A stretch of 64,000 bases of DNA from Diplosphaera chodatii (lineage: Eukaryota; Chlorophyta; Trebouxiophyceae; Prasiolales; Stichococcaceae): NCBI GenBank assembly GCA_032358165.1, contig JAALGY010000033.1:1302001-1366000 (forward strand). Direction: 5' to 3'. Shown one piece after another: positions 9,901-22,688 of the stretch. The position numbers and the translations under genes are program-made. Numbering within the stretch: position 1 is the first letter of the stretch; every line of letters starts with the position of its first letter. Below the pieces are notes generated by a model, which saw only the letters and a list, made by a program, of their open reading frames with translations, was not told the origin of the DNA and ran no database searches.

Positions 9901-12830
9901 TCGTGTCGTACTGCTGACCAGGGGGCAGGTGCAGTGACGCCAGCTGCACAGCTGTCTGGGCACTGCTCTCGAAGGCCTGCTGCGCCGCCTGCTGCTGCGC
10001 AGCCACGGCCTGCTGAACAGCAGCCTGCTGTTGCTGCTGCTGCACAGCAATGGCAGCTGCCTGCTGCTGCTGCTGCTGATGCGCATTGTGCGCCGCCTGC
10101 TGCTGCAATGAGGGGCTCAGCACCCGACCCTCCAGCTTCTGCTGCGCCGCATGTGAGGCTCCCCCCGACTGCAGATGGTTCAACACCAATTTCAGGCTGC
10201 AGACACAGACTGTGCGCCTGTCGCAGAAAGCACGCAGCAGCAAGGCAGCATATTGCAGTAAGCTGTCGCCATACGTGCAACAAGCAGCGCTGCAATCTTC
10301 ATCACAGCAGAGCATGCGCAGGACGCACCGAAGCATGTGAAGCAGTGCGTGCCAGCGGGTTCAGCACATGGCCACCATCATACCCCTGCTGCACTGCTGT
10401 GCTTGCCGCCAGCTGATGTGCCGCCACCAGGTTCTGCGCAGCCACCAGCTGCTGACTCGCTGCGAGATGCTGGCTTGCAGCCAGCTTGTGCGTCGCCTCC
10501 AGCTGTGTGATAACAGGTGCGACAGGGTGAGCGTGCAGTGGATATGCAGCAAGGGTATATGACCTTCCAGGTGCTTGTAGAGCACAGGCACTGCCCTGCC
10601 ATTGCATATTGACTCTGGAAGATATACATTGCCTTGTCTTCATGCCTCACCTTGGCAATGTGCTGACTGGCTGCCAAGTGCTGCTGTTGCTGCTGTTGCT
10701 GCTGCTGCAGCTGCTCTGCCTCGGCCGCAGCCATCCCCATCTGCTGGCTGGTGGCAAGCGCTGCTGCTTGCTGCTGCTGCTGCTGTTGCTGTTGGTGCTG
10801 CTGCTGCTGGGCTGCCAGCTGAGCCAGCACGCTGCTGCCTGACATCAAGCTGTTGTACGATGCAGACCCTGGCATGCCGTTTGGCGAGTTGCTGAAGAAG
10901 GCTGCCGCATTGGGGTCGTCAGCTCCCAGCATCCTGTCAGGATACATCGCCGTGCTTTGACCAAACATTGGCAAACTTACGACACACCATGAAGTCGGAC
11001 CAACTTTCAGCCGACTTTCAGCCGACATGCTAAGCAAACGTGAGCGCAGATGTGCGCTATTGATCTGAATGTGGCATGTCAATGGTGCTTGGTACCTGTG
11101 GTACTCGTCAGCAGCGCTGCTGGACGACCGCCGTGGCACTGGCGGAGGGCTGAAGGTGCCGCTGCTCTGACCAATCGCCGCTGCAAAGGACTCGTAGGCA
11201 GCGGCCGGTATGTTGTACAGGGCTGAAGGGTTGGCCTGTGACAGCGCAGCAGCGAGCGCAGCATTGCTGGTCGGCAGCTGTGCCCGGTCTTCAGGCCTGG
11301 AGACGGGCAGCTGGGCAGCCGGCATGTGCGAAGAGTCAAAGCCTGCCTGGCTCACGGCTGCTGTGAGCGCATCAAAACCCTGCGGCGAGCTGATGTTGCT
11401 GCGGCTGGGGTGGGGCGCCTGGAATGCAGACTGCAGCGGCACGGGAACCGACCCGCCACCTGCCAGGGTGGGAATGCGTGTGGGCGAACCCACTGCCAAT
11501 CGGTAGGCCTGCCCCGCAGCGATTGCTGCCGCCTGCTGCTGTTGCTGCTGCTGATGCTGCTGTTGCTGCTGCTGCTGCACTGCGTGCAGGAGTGCATGGC
11601 TGGCTGCCGGCATGTCCAGCACCGCTGGCTGTGCTGCAGCAGCAGGCTGCTGCTCAAGGGCGCCCCTGCTGAGGTTGCCAGCCTGGACTGGGCTCAGGCC
11701 CTGGGACATGCCCATCTGCTGCGACATGGCCATCTGCTGTGGCACTGGGCTGATCGTGCCCCCCAATGGGGATGGCCGCCCATGCTCGCGGGCCGCTGCA
11801 GCACCGTCCCCCTCCTCTGCCTGCTGCCGTCCCGGCGGGGCCGCCTGCTGGAACCCCGGCGGCGCTGATGCAGCCGATGCCAGGCTGGCCGCGCTCGACA
11901 CAGGGCCGTTCCCTGCAGCGCTGCTAGTGCCGACGGCTGGCGGCCCGCTGCTGCGGCCGGCAGCGCTGCCAAGCAGCCCTGCGGTCGTCTGCCAAGTGCT
12001 GCTGCTGTATGGCCCCTTGACAGCCGAACCGCTGCATGCACAATATGATGAGGATATGATGTGGGGCCAGCATATTGAGTCGCTTGACGCAGGTGAGCTC
12101 CTTTTTTGCAGAGGCTGCTCACAAGGTGATGGTGGCAACCCACAACAGCACGCATCGGGTCTCCGCACCGAACCCACTGCGTCTGCGTGTCAGCAGCTCC
12201 TGCACCTCACCTTCCCGGCGACACACTGAAGTGGTGGCTATCTGGGGTCGTTGGCTGTTGGTTGTCTTGCAGCGGCATGCTCACAGCACTTGCCGCAACA
12301 TGTGACTGCGGCCGGCCAGGGGCTGCGGTGGGCGCCTGCAGGCGGCGACCCCTACAAATGCAGGTAGCGGAGCTTGACTGCAGGAGCCCAAGACCGTGAG
12401 GCGATCTGCACCTGCTCTCGGAGTGCGAAATATGGCTGACAAGCAGGGCCAGAAGCCAGGGCGGACCCCCTTGCGCGAGACGAAGCACATCACCGCATCA
12501 TCTGTGTGTTATTCAGCTCTGCGCTATGTGCACAAGCGCGACTGTCGATCAGGATGAGGCAAAGTGCAGGGCCAGTTCCTAGAGCAGCAATATACAGAGG
12601 AGTGCTGCTGGTGCACCTGCCGCAGGATACGCCGGCCTTGAAGCCGGCGGAGCCGTCGGGCAGCGAGGGGCCCGTCGCAGCCGAGCCGCTGGATGGCTGC
12701 CGCTCCGCGCTCTCCCGCTCAGCCATGCAGGACGCAGACAGGCACGGCAGTGACTGCTGCTGCAGCGCCTCCCCCAGCTGCTTGCTTGCCGCCAGTCCAG
12801 CCCACACAGCTTCGTCCCACAGACATCTGA
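6943..12830 (-). CDS. Very Gln/Ala-rich coiled-coil protein (possibly two genes)
   Basis: Phase-consistent exons: 12031-11096, 10933-10651, 10502-10329, 10168-9101, 8924-8830, 8682-8529, 8343-7702, 7536-6943. The N-terminal exons are unresolved; one candidate is 12821-12631, encoding AVWAGLAASKQLGEALQQQ. The first half is low complexity, with many runs of 4-9 Gln broken by Ala and His, and recurring FDAL, MLGADDPNAAAFFSNSP and PPPVPRR pieces. The centre (8924-8529) is a charged coiled coil: VAQYEKVKREAARLAAEVER, KDALKKKNADHHVQNGRL. The C-terminal half is Ala/Pro/Gly-rich with Ala and Gly runs, ending SVPASAPSTS. A 166 nt intron (8925-9100) joins the halves in frame. If that intron is false, one gene ends at a stop at 9089 and another starts near 8965. 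I recognise no catalytic domain. Condensate or scaffold behaviour is only a guess from composition. Confidence 0.6.
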
Positions 12831-13244
12831 CCGGAGATTGGGGGCCGCCGTCCCTGTCTAATTCAGGCGCGCGTAACGCGACGAGCTCACTTCGGCAAGC
12901 GTGCTAGGTTCTCCCTATGTCCTGTTCTTAGATTCCTTGGGGTCTGGCACGTGCTATTGGTGCGACGCACTAAACAAGCATACTCGCGACACTCCCATGT
13001 CCATGCTGCTGAATCCCTTCTTCACAGCGCTTGGCTCACGTTTGCAAATTTGCCCTCGCGCTTTGCGCCGTTGCGAAAAGCACCTGATCACCCACATCAC
13101 CCACACCGACTTGCCGGGGGCCATCTGATCAGGTTTCGGGGCTCGTCCTCGCAGCCGTGCGGCTGTCGATGGCAGTCCACTGACGTGGAACACCTCATTC
13201 TGCGCGAAGCTGCTGCATCAGCACTGTATTGGCAGGATCATAGC
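12831..13244. promoter_or_regulatory. Divergent promoter region, Gln/Ala-rich gene and DUF1990 gene
   Basis: The two neighbours point away from each other, so about 414 bp or less should carry both promoters. The exact left limit is uncertain because the first exon of the leftward gene is not resolved. No clear motif is seen. Confidence 0.4.
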
Positions 13245-14435
13245 ATGGCGTGGGGCTTCGAGTGCCTGTCACTGAAGCGGCCATCCCCTCATGCTATGCA
13301 GAGCCTGCTGACAAGCACACCGAGGTCAGACACGACCATATCCTTATGCACATTGCGACTTGCACGCTGCCACCTTACCGTGATTGATGGCCCACGCATG
13401 CACCTGTTGCAGTGGGTCGTTCAACCATTCGCACGCCGCGGCAACAGAGCATGCACCCCCGCTGCCACCTGGCCCGGTCACCGAGGGCTGGGTGCTGGAC
13501 CACAACAGGGTGCAGGTATCGAGCCGCGCTGCTGCTTGTCCGCAAACCAAGTGTTGCTGTGGTGCAGCCAGTTGTGCTACTTTGACACTGCTGTGACCGC
13601 ACCCAGGTGGGGGCTGGCCGGCAGCATTTCAACAGGGCGAAATCCATGTTGAAGACCTGGCAGCACATGGATCTAGGTGAGGCAGCCCTTCAGATTGCTG
13701 CGCTGCATGCTGCAGCTTGCACGTGCCATGCTGGCCAGCGACCAAGCCCCAAGCTCAGGGCCACATCAGGTTGGGTGCAGACCAACCGCCCGCCGGTGAA
13801 CAAGGGGGAGAAGGTATGCATTGCGGCACGGTCTTTGTTTCTGTGGAACCGCCTGCCGCTGGAGGTGGTGTACAGCCGCCATGAGCGCACCAGGCTGCCA
13901 TGGCAGCCGCAAGCGTTCAGCTTCCCAGTCAATAGGAGGCTTGCGGTGGCAGACACGGCAGACAGCAGGCCCAAGGGCTTGGGTGAGCACATAACCCCTG
14001 CGCTGGTCTCAGCCCCGTCACCCTTGCTGTCTGATCGGTGCTACATGGCAAGTCGACAGAATTTGCCAAACCTCCGAATGTGCATGCATCGTGCAGCCAC
14101 AGGCCCAGCCGAGCGCTTCGTCTATGCAACGTCAACAACGCAAGGGCACCAGCTTGTTGGGGAGGAGCGGTTTTCGGTTGAGTGGCATCAGAAGGACAGC
14201 TCTGTCTGGTGCGCCGGCCCTGCTGCTGACAAATTTACACTGCAAGCTTCGTGCGCATGGCATAGCTTGGCACCTGAGACACATATATCCAACTTGCCAC
14301 AGGTACGATATATACACGATCTCGAAGCCGGCAACACCGCTTGCATGGCTGACATACCCACTCGTCAGGTTTCAGCAGAAACATTTCGCCAGACAGTCGC
14401 TGCGAAAGATGGTCCATGATGTTTCGGAGGGCTAG
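13245..14435 (+). CDS. UPF0548 / DUF1990 domain protein
   Basis: Six exons in phase: 13245-13324, 13413-13515, 13607-13676, 13770-13982, 14103-14208, 14303-14435 (234 aa). The sequence follows the plant UPF0548 protein (At2g17695 type) end to end: an N-terminal MAWGFECLSLKRPSPHAM, SGSFNHSHAAAT, VLDHNRVQVGAGRQHFNRA, MLKTWQHMDLG, PPVNKGEKVCIAARSLFLWN, RLPLEVVYS, RFVYATSTTQGHQLVGEERF, SVEWHQKDSSVW, YDIYTISKPATPLAWLTYPL and VRFQQKHFARQSLRKM. The biochemical function of this family is not established. Length fits the family (about 200-230 aa) and all five introns are needed to restore the conserved blocks, which supports the model. Confidence 0.88.
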
Positions 14436-14591
14436 ACGTGCCAGTGTCATGATTGGGAAAACGTTGCTTCATAGTGTGACACGCTGCACTACAGTGACGA
14501 CTCATGAACATGAGACTCGCTATCAAATCAGAAACCACAGGCAAATGTTGTAACGACATACTTCCACAATACTTAGCACTCTGAGTCCTGC

Positions 14592-17500
14592 TCAGGGCTC
14601 GCCATGACGGTTGAGGTCAAACGTCAGGATTGCACTGGCGCCGTGGTCGGGGTCCCTAGAGACACCGATCAGCAAGTCCGCCTTCTCGAAGAAGATGTCC
14701 TGTGATAACAGACGCCAAAACTTTGGTGCACAGCGTGTTTGACTGCATCGCAAATCCAGACGGTCTAAGACAGTTGCACCTAATCGGGACTCAGCAGACG
14801 ACACAGGCCCTACCTTGAGGGAAATGACAATGGACTGGAAGCCATTGGCTACGCCCTCACGAGTGCAGTCGCGGATGTACTTTGCAATGCGCGCCACGTT
14901 CACAGCGTCCAACGCTGCATCGATCTCGTCCAGCACAAAGAATGGCGAGGGCTGAAACCTGCAGGCATGTGTGCGGCACAAGTTGGCAATGATTGCATGA
15001 ATGAATCAAAATTGTGCAGTGTAGCAATGGATTGACAGCGCTGCAGAGCCCCAGCACCACAGCACGGCGTGCCTGTGGATGGCGAACAGCAGCGCGAGCG
15101 CGGCCACGGTCTTCTCGCCGCCCGACAGCTGATCCATCTCGCGGTACCGCTTGGTGGGCGGCATCGCAGTGAACTTGATGCCCGACAGGAAGGGCTGCTC
15201 CGCGTCCTCCAGGCTCAGGTACGCCTGCCCGCCCACCGGGTGCAGCCGGCACTTCGTCAGCTCCTGCCACGAACAGGAGCCTACAGTGAAGCTGCAGGTT
15301 CGGAGAACATTGGGTAACTGAGACACCTGTTGCACCGTTAGCTCTACGTTGTCGGTGTCTGCAACACACACATGAACACCACTCAGGCTGGGGGCTGAGG
15401 CTCACCAAAAGACAACCCTGAGGAAGCAAAGGTCCTGATGGTATCGTGGGTGTATCCACGGCAGGCTGCAGAGGAGATACTGCGGCAGGTCAGGTCGCCG
15501 AGCTGTACGGCCCTGCGCGCGCTGCAGCCGCACCTTGAAGATGGGGTCGATGTGCGCGGCGACGTGGTCGAAGGCGGCCATGAACAGGTCGTAGCGGCGG
15601 CTGGACAGGTCGTTGAAGGCGGCCATGGCGGCCTTGGCCTCCTCGCGCGCCGAGTCCAGCTCCGCCACCTGCTCCGCCTCCTTCGCCCGCAGCGCCTCGT
15701 ACTGCTCCACCGCCTGCGGGAGCACGCGAGAGACACTGAGCGTACACTGTGATGGCAGTGTACACCACCCGCAGCAGCCCGAGTGCGTTTGTGCACCTGC
15801 CTCCTAGACTGTTACACATCTGCAGGCAGGCAGGCTGTCATCTCAGCGTGGTGTACCTTCATGTTGGGTGCAGTGCGCTCCAGGGTGCCCGCCAGCTCCT
15901 CGATGGCAGACTGGAAGTCGGCACCCAGCTTGTCCCGCTCTGCCGGGCTCTGGCTGCTCCTGAGCTTCTTGCTGAGGGAGCTGCAGCATGCGCACCAGCA
16001 CCTCAGCTCGTGCGTGCCGAGCTTGCTATGGTGGATGTCATGTTCGGTACCGGAGATGGTTTCAGACATCGCACTCTCGCGCCACGGGGCGCACTGTGAG
16101 TGTGCGTGCAGCACCTGTAGTCGAGGGATGCCGCAGCGTCATCGTCCCTGCCAGACGGCTCCCCCTCATCCCCTTCTGTCTCCATGGGCTGCGCATCGTT
16201 GCCGTCGCGCTTTGGCAGCTCCACCTGCGGGTGGGGCACAGCGGGTGGCGCGTCGACATTAGGGGACACACGGCTTAGGGGACACACGGCTATTGAAGAC
16301 AGCAGCACATATGTACGTAACAGACCACACACATACAACAGTTGGCGCACCTGATCCATTGTGGCAGACTTGAGCGCATCCGCTCGTCGTGTTTGCAGCT
16401 GGTCCAGCACCGCTCCGGCCGACTTGGCAGTCCGCTCCGCAGCAGCAACTGCACGTTCACATGATCAACAACTTGCCTAGCTGACAATGGCCTTTTTGAC
16501 TACACGTTTCCACGGAGCAGGCTCCTCCATGCATGTGTCCACCCACATGCTGCGTCCACCCACCTTCTTTGTGCATGCGTGCAGCGGCCTTCTTGAGGTC
16601 GGCGACCTCTTTGTCAGCCTTCTCGAAGTTGACCTTGAGTGCGGCCAGTTCCGCTGCCTGGCCAGCAATCTCCGACTCCACCTCAGCAGCGGCCTTGGCA
16701 AACGCTTCCTCGTCCTGGCAGCAGCAGACACACGGTGTCAGCTGGCACATGCATGCACTGTGGCGGAAGGCCCGAAATCATTGAACAGCAAACAGGCAGC
16801 CTGCAGCCCATGGTACCCTCATGCCTTCGCCAGGTCTTTCCTCGTGGGCACATCAGGGAAGTAGCATCATCAGCAGGGAAGTGCTAACCTGGCGCAGCAC
16901 TTCAATCCGTTTGTTGCCATCAATGATCTCCTTCTCTAGCCTCTCAATCTCCTGCTTCGACTCCTTGCGCTGCTCAAAGGTCAGCTGGCTATTGAGCTTA
17001 GACGCCTGCGCAGGGACATGAGCTTGTCCTGATGCTGTTCCCGCACTGGCTGGCAAAGTGGAAGTGACTGACAGAAGATGACCAAACTACCCTGCAATCC
17101 ACAGCGGGGTTGCTCACCTGCATCTTGAGCTTGGCACGCTCCTGGTTGGCCCGCTCTGCAGCCTGCAGGTGGCGGTCCTCGTACTCCCTAATGTTGGCGA
17201 CGCCCACCTGGACCACAACAGCAACCTGTGAAGCGCCAACTGTCCTCCCAGTGGATTGTCTCCAGACCCAGCATTCCAGAGCCAGCGGCCACCATACAAG
17301 ACCGGCCCAGTATCTAGCCTCAGGAGGTGGCTGTACCGTTCAAAGACAGGAGGCCGTCCTGCACCTTGGCGGAGAAGGGCGCAAAGATGCGGTCCTTGAC
17401 TTCGTTGATGCGCTGCTGCAGCGTCGCGATGCGCTTTTCGCGGTCTCCCACCGCCTTCTCCAGCTTGTCCACCCCTGGCTGCTGCTTTTGGCGCTCCTGT

Positions 17501-20500
17501 GGACAGGGACATGACATACCTCAGAGTATGTGTACCAATCCCGTGGCGTTTACAATGCCAGACGTCAACACACAGCAGATATGATGAAGGAGGGCGTGAT
17601 TTTTCCACACCAGACCAGTGGCATTTGTGAGCTATCTTGAGCATAGGTGTGCACACCTTCTCCAGAGCGGTGGACTCAGCCTCCATCTTCTTGATGCGTT
17701 CACGGGTGGCCGCCAGGTCCTGCGTCTGGTACTCCACCTGGCGCTCCAGGCCTGCTATATCGCCATCCAGCTGCTGCTCGGCTGCCAGACGATCGCGCTC
17801 CACTGGCAGGCTCCCCAGATCTCGCACAAACTTTGCTCGCTCCTGCAGCACAAGCAGTTTACGCTGTGAATGCAACACAGTGCTCTGTGCTCACAGTGGC
17901 CTGCGGAGCCAGTACAGAGTGGTTTAGGAGGCAGAGGAGGCATGCAGGAAGCACCTCTTTGAGGCTGCCAGTGGCCTTCTCGTCCCAGCGCTGCGCGCGG
18001 GTCTCCAGGTTGCGCGACATGCCGCCAGTCATAACGCCGCCCTTGGAAATGAGTGTACCGTCCAGCGATACCACCTTGACATGCACAAGGGCCACAGATC
18101 ACGTCTATGCTGCAGGAGGTCCTGCCACATATCAAAGGATTGATTCTACACCCCGCGGTTGCACACTGGTTGGCAGCCCACCTTGTGCCTCTCTGTGCCA
18201 AACGCGAGGCGCTTGGCTTCCTCCTGGGTGTCACACACCAGCGTGTTCCTGCACACAGCCATGCCACCGCATGCCCAGACAGCCTTGACGAGACGGGCCC
18301 ATTCACGTATATCAGATAGCGCGGCCTCCTGCTTCAGTGCACCAGGGTGTCGTGCAAAGCCACAAGAGCAGCAGTCCAGCAGATGCATCGTGTTGCATGC
18401 AACATAGCTGAAATACTGCGATAGTAGCATCAGCATGACATACCCGCAGATGGACTGGAAGATGCGCTCGTACATAGGGTCATACTCGAGGATGTCCAGG
18501 ACCAGCTTGGCTGAGCCGCCGATGCGCCGCAGCCGCTCGTTTGTCGGCTTGGACTGGTGCACGCCAGCAGCCACAGTCAGGCAACGTCGCACCAGACAGC
18601 AAAAGCCTGCTGTTGACCAAGACGTGCTGAGCTGCGTGCGGCAGCAGTACACAGGGTGCACATGTGCTACACGTAGGACATGGCTCAGGGAGAAATGGCT
18701 CACCCGGACAGAATTGAGCGGGTAGAAGGTCATCGGCGGCGCCTTGCGGTCCTTGAGCAGCTTGATGCAGTCCTTGGCAACGGCCTCGTCCTTGACGACC
18801 ACCGAGTCCATGTCGCGCGCCAGCAGCACCGCCAGCGCGATGTTGTACTTCTTCGAGGTTGCGCTCGCCAGCTCCGTGACACGGCCATGGACGCCTACAC
18901 GCACCGACTGCAGGCGCCTGGACCGCTGCCGCCACTGAATTTCCGCACAGACAAGCATGCTGTGATGCGGTTCCGTCTATAAGGGTTGCGGACGGGTGCC
19001 GAGCCCAGAGCAGGGTCACAATGTGTTCAAAGCCATGTGCAGCCTCACCTTGGAACAGCTCCTTCATCATGTCGAGAGCCGTGCTCATGGACCGCTCGCG
19101 CTCATTCTCCCGCCGGTCGGCCTTGGCCTCCCTGAGCTTGCCCTCCACATCCTCCAGCTTGCTGGTCAGGAAGTCCCGCTGCGCACTGCAGTTGGCAGTG
19201 CATGACGCAATACATTTGCATGACATGATGTCCACAGGCGCCAACCTTTGTACTGTGGTTTGTGCGACGCAGTGCGTGCCCAGGCTGATGCCATGAGTCG
19301 CTGCCATGACATGCCTCGTAAATCCAAGAAATGCTGCCAGGGTCAGCACACCTGGCCTGGCGGTTCTTCGCTGCAATGTCCTTGCGCTCAGCCTTGCGCT
19401 GCTGAAGGGTGGCCTTGACCTCCTTTGCCTTCCGCTCCAGCTCCTGCTCATGCTGCTGCGTCTCGGCCACCTCAGTCTCTGCATATAGATAGCACAGTCA
19501 ACACAGCACGAGGCTGAGCACAGTTTCTGCTGTTCTCATTGCCTCAGGCGACAGTGCAAGCGCAGCATACCACACGTATTTGCGTGATGTGTGCCTTGGT
19601 CTCACCCAGCTGAACAAGCCGGCTGCTGATGGTCGCAATGGTGTCCTTCAGGGTGCGCAGAGCCTCCTGGTCTGCCTGTTGCATATCAGGTAGCGCTTTT
19701 ATACAATTGTTTCACGCGCCTTTGCACATGAAGCAATGACACTTCTCTTGCATATGTCACATCTGATGATAATTTCTGTGCACTATAGTTGCACACAATG
19801 TAGCAATCGAGGCGAGTGTCAATGCCCTCATGATGGTAGCATGCATGCAGCGTGTTAGATGACTGAGCTCCACAAGTATATGTGCAGCATCTTGTACACA
19901 GCAGTCAGCGTGCCAGCAGAGACTCGCCTTCAGCTGGGCTTCCTGCGTTGCGCAGTCGCGCGTCGGTTTGCTTGCACGCGCCATTGCCGTCTCCTTGAGC
20001 TTCGAGTACTCATTCAGCAGGCCCTGGTCTAGGTTCAGGTCCCCCTCTTCGCCCTGCTTCGCCAGATCCTCCTCCAGCTGCTCTTGTGCTGCACACGATT
20101 GATTGAACGGTTTTGCGTCCCTGCGCCGACTGCTGGGTCCCACGAAAAGCGGGTGCCCAAGCTAAGAGGCGATCCTGGCCATCCCTGACCATATGCCTCT
20201 TCAGCAAAAGCTTCACCAGAAACACACCCAGATCATGATGCAGACCACCTTGCTGCGAAGCACGATGATGCAGGCCCTGCGCCTGTCGGGTATTCAAGAC
20301 TGGCATGAGTCGAGCACACCTGCAGTGATCTGCTCCAGCTCGTCTTTGAGCTTCTTGACCTGGTCGGCGCGCTGCTCAGCCTGCGTGCGTTTTTCCTGCA
20401 GCTCCCGCTCCGCAGCCTTGAGGCGCTTCTGCAGCCGCGTCAGCTCCTCCTTCACCTGGACGTTCTTCGGGTTCTGCGTGCAGAATATGTAGAGGTCAGC

Positions 20501-22274
20501 TGCCTGGCAGCGGTGGTGCGTGTGAGGCCATTGGGCGGCGGCATCTACATCGAACTGGCAGTCGGAGGCAAGCGACACTTCTGGGTCATGCTGGTGCTGC
20601 AGGCATCTGGTGCAACAGCTCACGCCTTATATTCATCTGCACCATGCCTCATGCAGTGGGCTCGTGGTTCACTGCTCGAGCGCGCACCTTCTTGTCCACC
20701 TGCTCCCGCTTCTTGGCAACCTTGCGCTCCAGCAGCATGCGCTCCTTCTCACATTTCGCCTTCTCCGCCCTCTTGGCCTTGACCTGCAGCTGGCATTGGC
20801 CCTGTTCAGTCTGAGTGGGCACTGGCGTGCAGCAGCTTTTCGGCCCGCCTGTTGTTCAGATGAAGCTGAGGGAGGAGTTGTGCAGCGAACAGGCGGCCAG
20901 GCTGGATCGAGCACAGTGGACAGCGGCTCTCCTGCGCCCACCTGGGCCTCGGCAGCATCGTGTGCATCGCGCAGGCGCTGGACGCTGGCCTCCTGGTCCC
21001 CCACCTCCGCGCGCTTGCGCTTGGCCTCCTGGTCGATGTGGTACAGCTGCCACAGGTAGTACTCCACCTTGAGGTCCTCCTGCGTTGTTGAGGCAGCCAA
21101 CACCATCAACAACGCTGACTGTGGCGCACTGAGCTCGATGGCGATGCCGTGACACAACACTGATGGGGACAGTTGGCAGGTGCTGGCATATGCATGCCTA
21201 TCACGCTAGGTGCCAACATGCACTTCAAGAGCTGTCACTACTTTTTAAGCAGTGAAGATGGGCGGTTGAAGATGTCTGGATGCACACCAGCTGCTGCAGC
21301 TGCGCTTGGTGTTTCTCGGCCTCCGCCTTCTGCTCCTTCTTCTGCCTCTTCTCAGCGTTCAGCAGCTTGCGGCGGCCTGAGAGCAGGGATGCGTGCTCAT
21401 CCGCGGCTGCCATCGCGGCCTGCGCCTCGTCATAGTCCTTCCGCAGCACCTCGGACCCCGACACGGCCTCAAACAGCGATGTCAGCTCCTTCGGATTCAT
21501 CTGCGCCACCGACTCGATGTCCCCCTGCGGCATGTGCAAAGTCTGGAATGGACGCTCACATGCAAGTGCTGATAGGCGACAGGCCACAGCAGGATCAAGC
21601 CGCATGTGAGTACATGAGGTACATGAGATGCAAACAGCACCAGGTGGCAAGAGGAAGGGTCAGGAACACCTGGAAGACCAGGAAGTTGCGGGCCTTGACC
21701 AGGATGCCAAACGACTTGAGCTTGCTGTTGTAGGCATCCCAGCTGACCGTGCGGTTGTCCAGCTTGTACTGGCTCTGATAGGTGATGTCCACAGATCCAG
21801 ACGGCACGATGTACCGTGCAAACTCGATCTCGTCACCATTCCCTGCCGAGAAGTACACCAGGACCGCCATGGTGCAAGGGTTCATGCCACACAACATCAA
21901 CATCAACACCCACAATGGCAAACCACCGGGACGCCACTGATGCAGGCTCGCAACACCGCGCTACCAACATTCGTACCGGTGACATATATCAGCTTGACGC
22001 TGCCGCGTGTTGGCTCTGCTGACGGGTCGTCACGGCTGCCCTTGTTCAGCAGCTCCTTGAGCGAGCCGCGCAGGTGGGCGGTGCGCACGCCCAACACGAA
22101 GCTGATGGCGTCCATGAGGTTGGACTTGCCGGAGCCATTGGGTCCGATGACCGCTGTGAAGTTGCCGAAAGGGCCAATGACGTTGCACCCGCGGTAGCTC
22201 TTGAAGTCTGTGACCTCGATGCGATCGATGCGGCCCGGCGGGTCCTGTTGCACCCCATCCCGGATTGCCACCAT
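14592..22274 (-). CDS. SMC1: Cohesin subunit SMC1
   Basis: Twenty-six exons close in phase to 1246 aa, normal for SMC1: 22274-21977, 21842-21670, 21524-21288, 21079-20942, 20783-20688, 20473-20320, 20088-19928, 19675-19576, 19478-19352, 19185-19049, 18894-18704, 18553-18444, 18248-18182, 18074-17955, 17842-17657, 17496-17365, 17207-17118, 17005-16889, 16714-16564, 16448-16351, 16224-16115, 15980-15857, 15713-15534, 15263-15073, 14958-14814, 14699-14592. Walker A GPNGSGKS is at residues 44-51, then [20 protein letters not shown]. The hinge includes [29 protein letters not shown] and [20 protein letters not shown]. The C-terminal head has [18 protein letters not shown] and Walker [17 protein letters not shown]1 pairs with SMC3 to form the cohesin ring. 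Introns at 15071 and 19927 start with GC. Confidence 0.97.
16259..16290. repeat. Short tandem duplication in an SMC1 intron
   Basis: TAGGGGACACACGGCT occurs twice in direct succession within the intron between exons 16224-16115 and 16448-16351. It is a simple 15-16 bp tandem duplication and removes nothing from the coding sequence. Confidence 0.8.
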
Positions 22275-22688
22275 GTTCTCGAGCTGACACTGCCGCTACA
22301 TGACTGGCATTGACGATCCGATCATATCCGGCTGATCAAGGTATGGATGTCACTTCAAGAGCTGCAAAACGTTTTCCAAGACTCGCAATCTCATTCAAAA
22401 ACAGCCAGCATGCTTCTGTTGGCATACGGTGTGTGCTGCAAACCACTGCAGCGGGACGCACGCAGGTCTGGCTGCTTGCGTTTTCTGCATGTGTGCACGC
22501 AGCCATAGGGAAGTTTGTGCATGTGTGCTGCATGAAAGCATGCACAGCAGGAGGGAGCTAAGCACAGTCAGCAGCCCTCGCAAGGTGTGTTCTGCTAAAT
22601 GCTGTCGAGTGTAGACGCAGTCTGGACCAGAGAGAGGTGAGCGGTCCACAGGAGCAGATGTCAAGGCGGCAGTGTCCTCACAACAGCG
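22275..22688. promoter_or_regulatory. Divergent promoter region, SMC1 and membrane protein gene
   Basis: A 414 bp gap separates the start of SMC1 (leftwards, 22274) from the start of the next gene (rightwards, 22689). It should hold both promoters and 5' UTRs. No obvious TATA box or repeat stands out. Confidence 0.5.
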
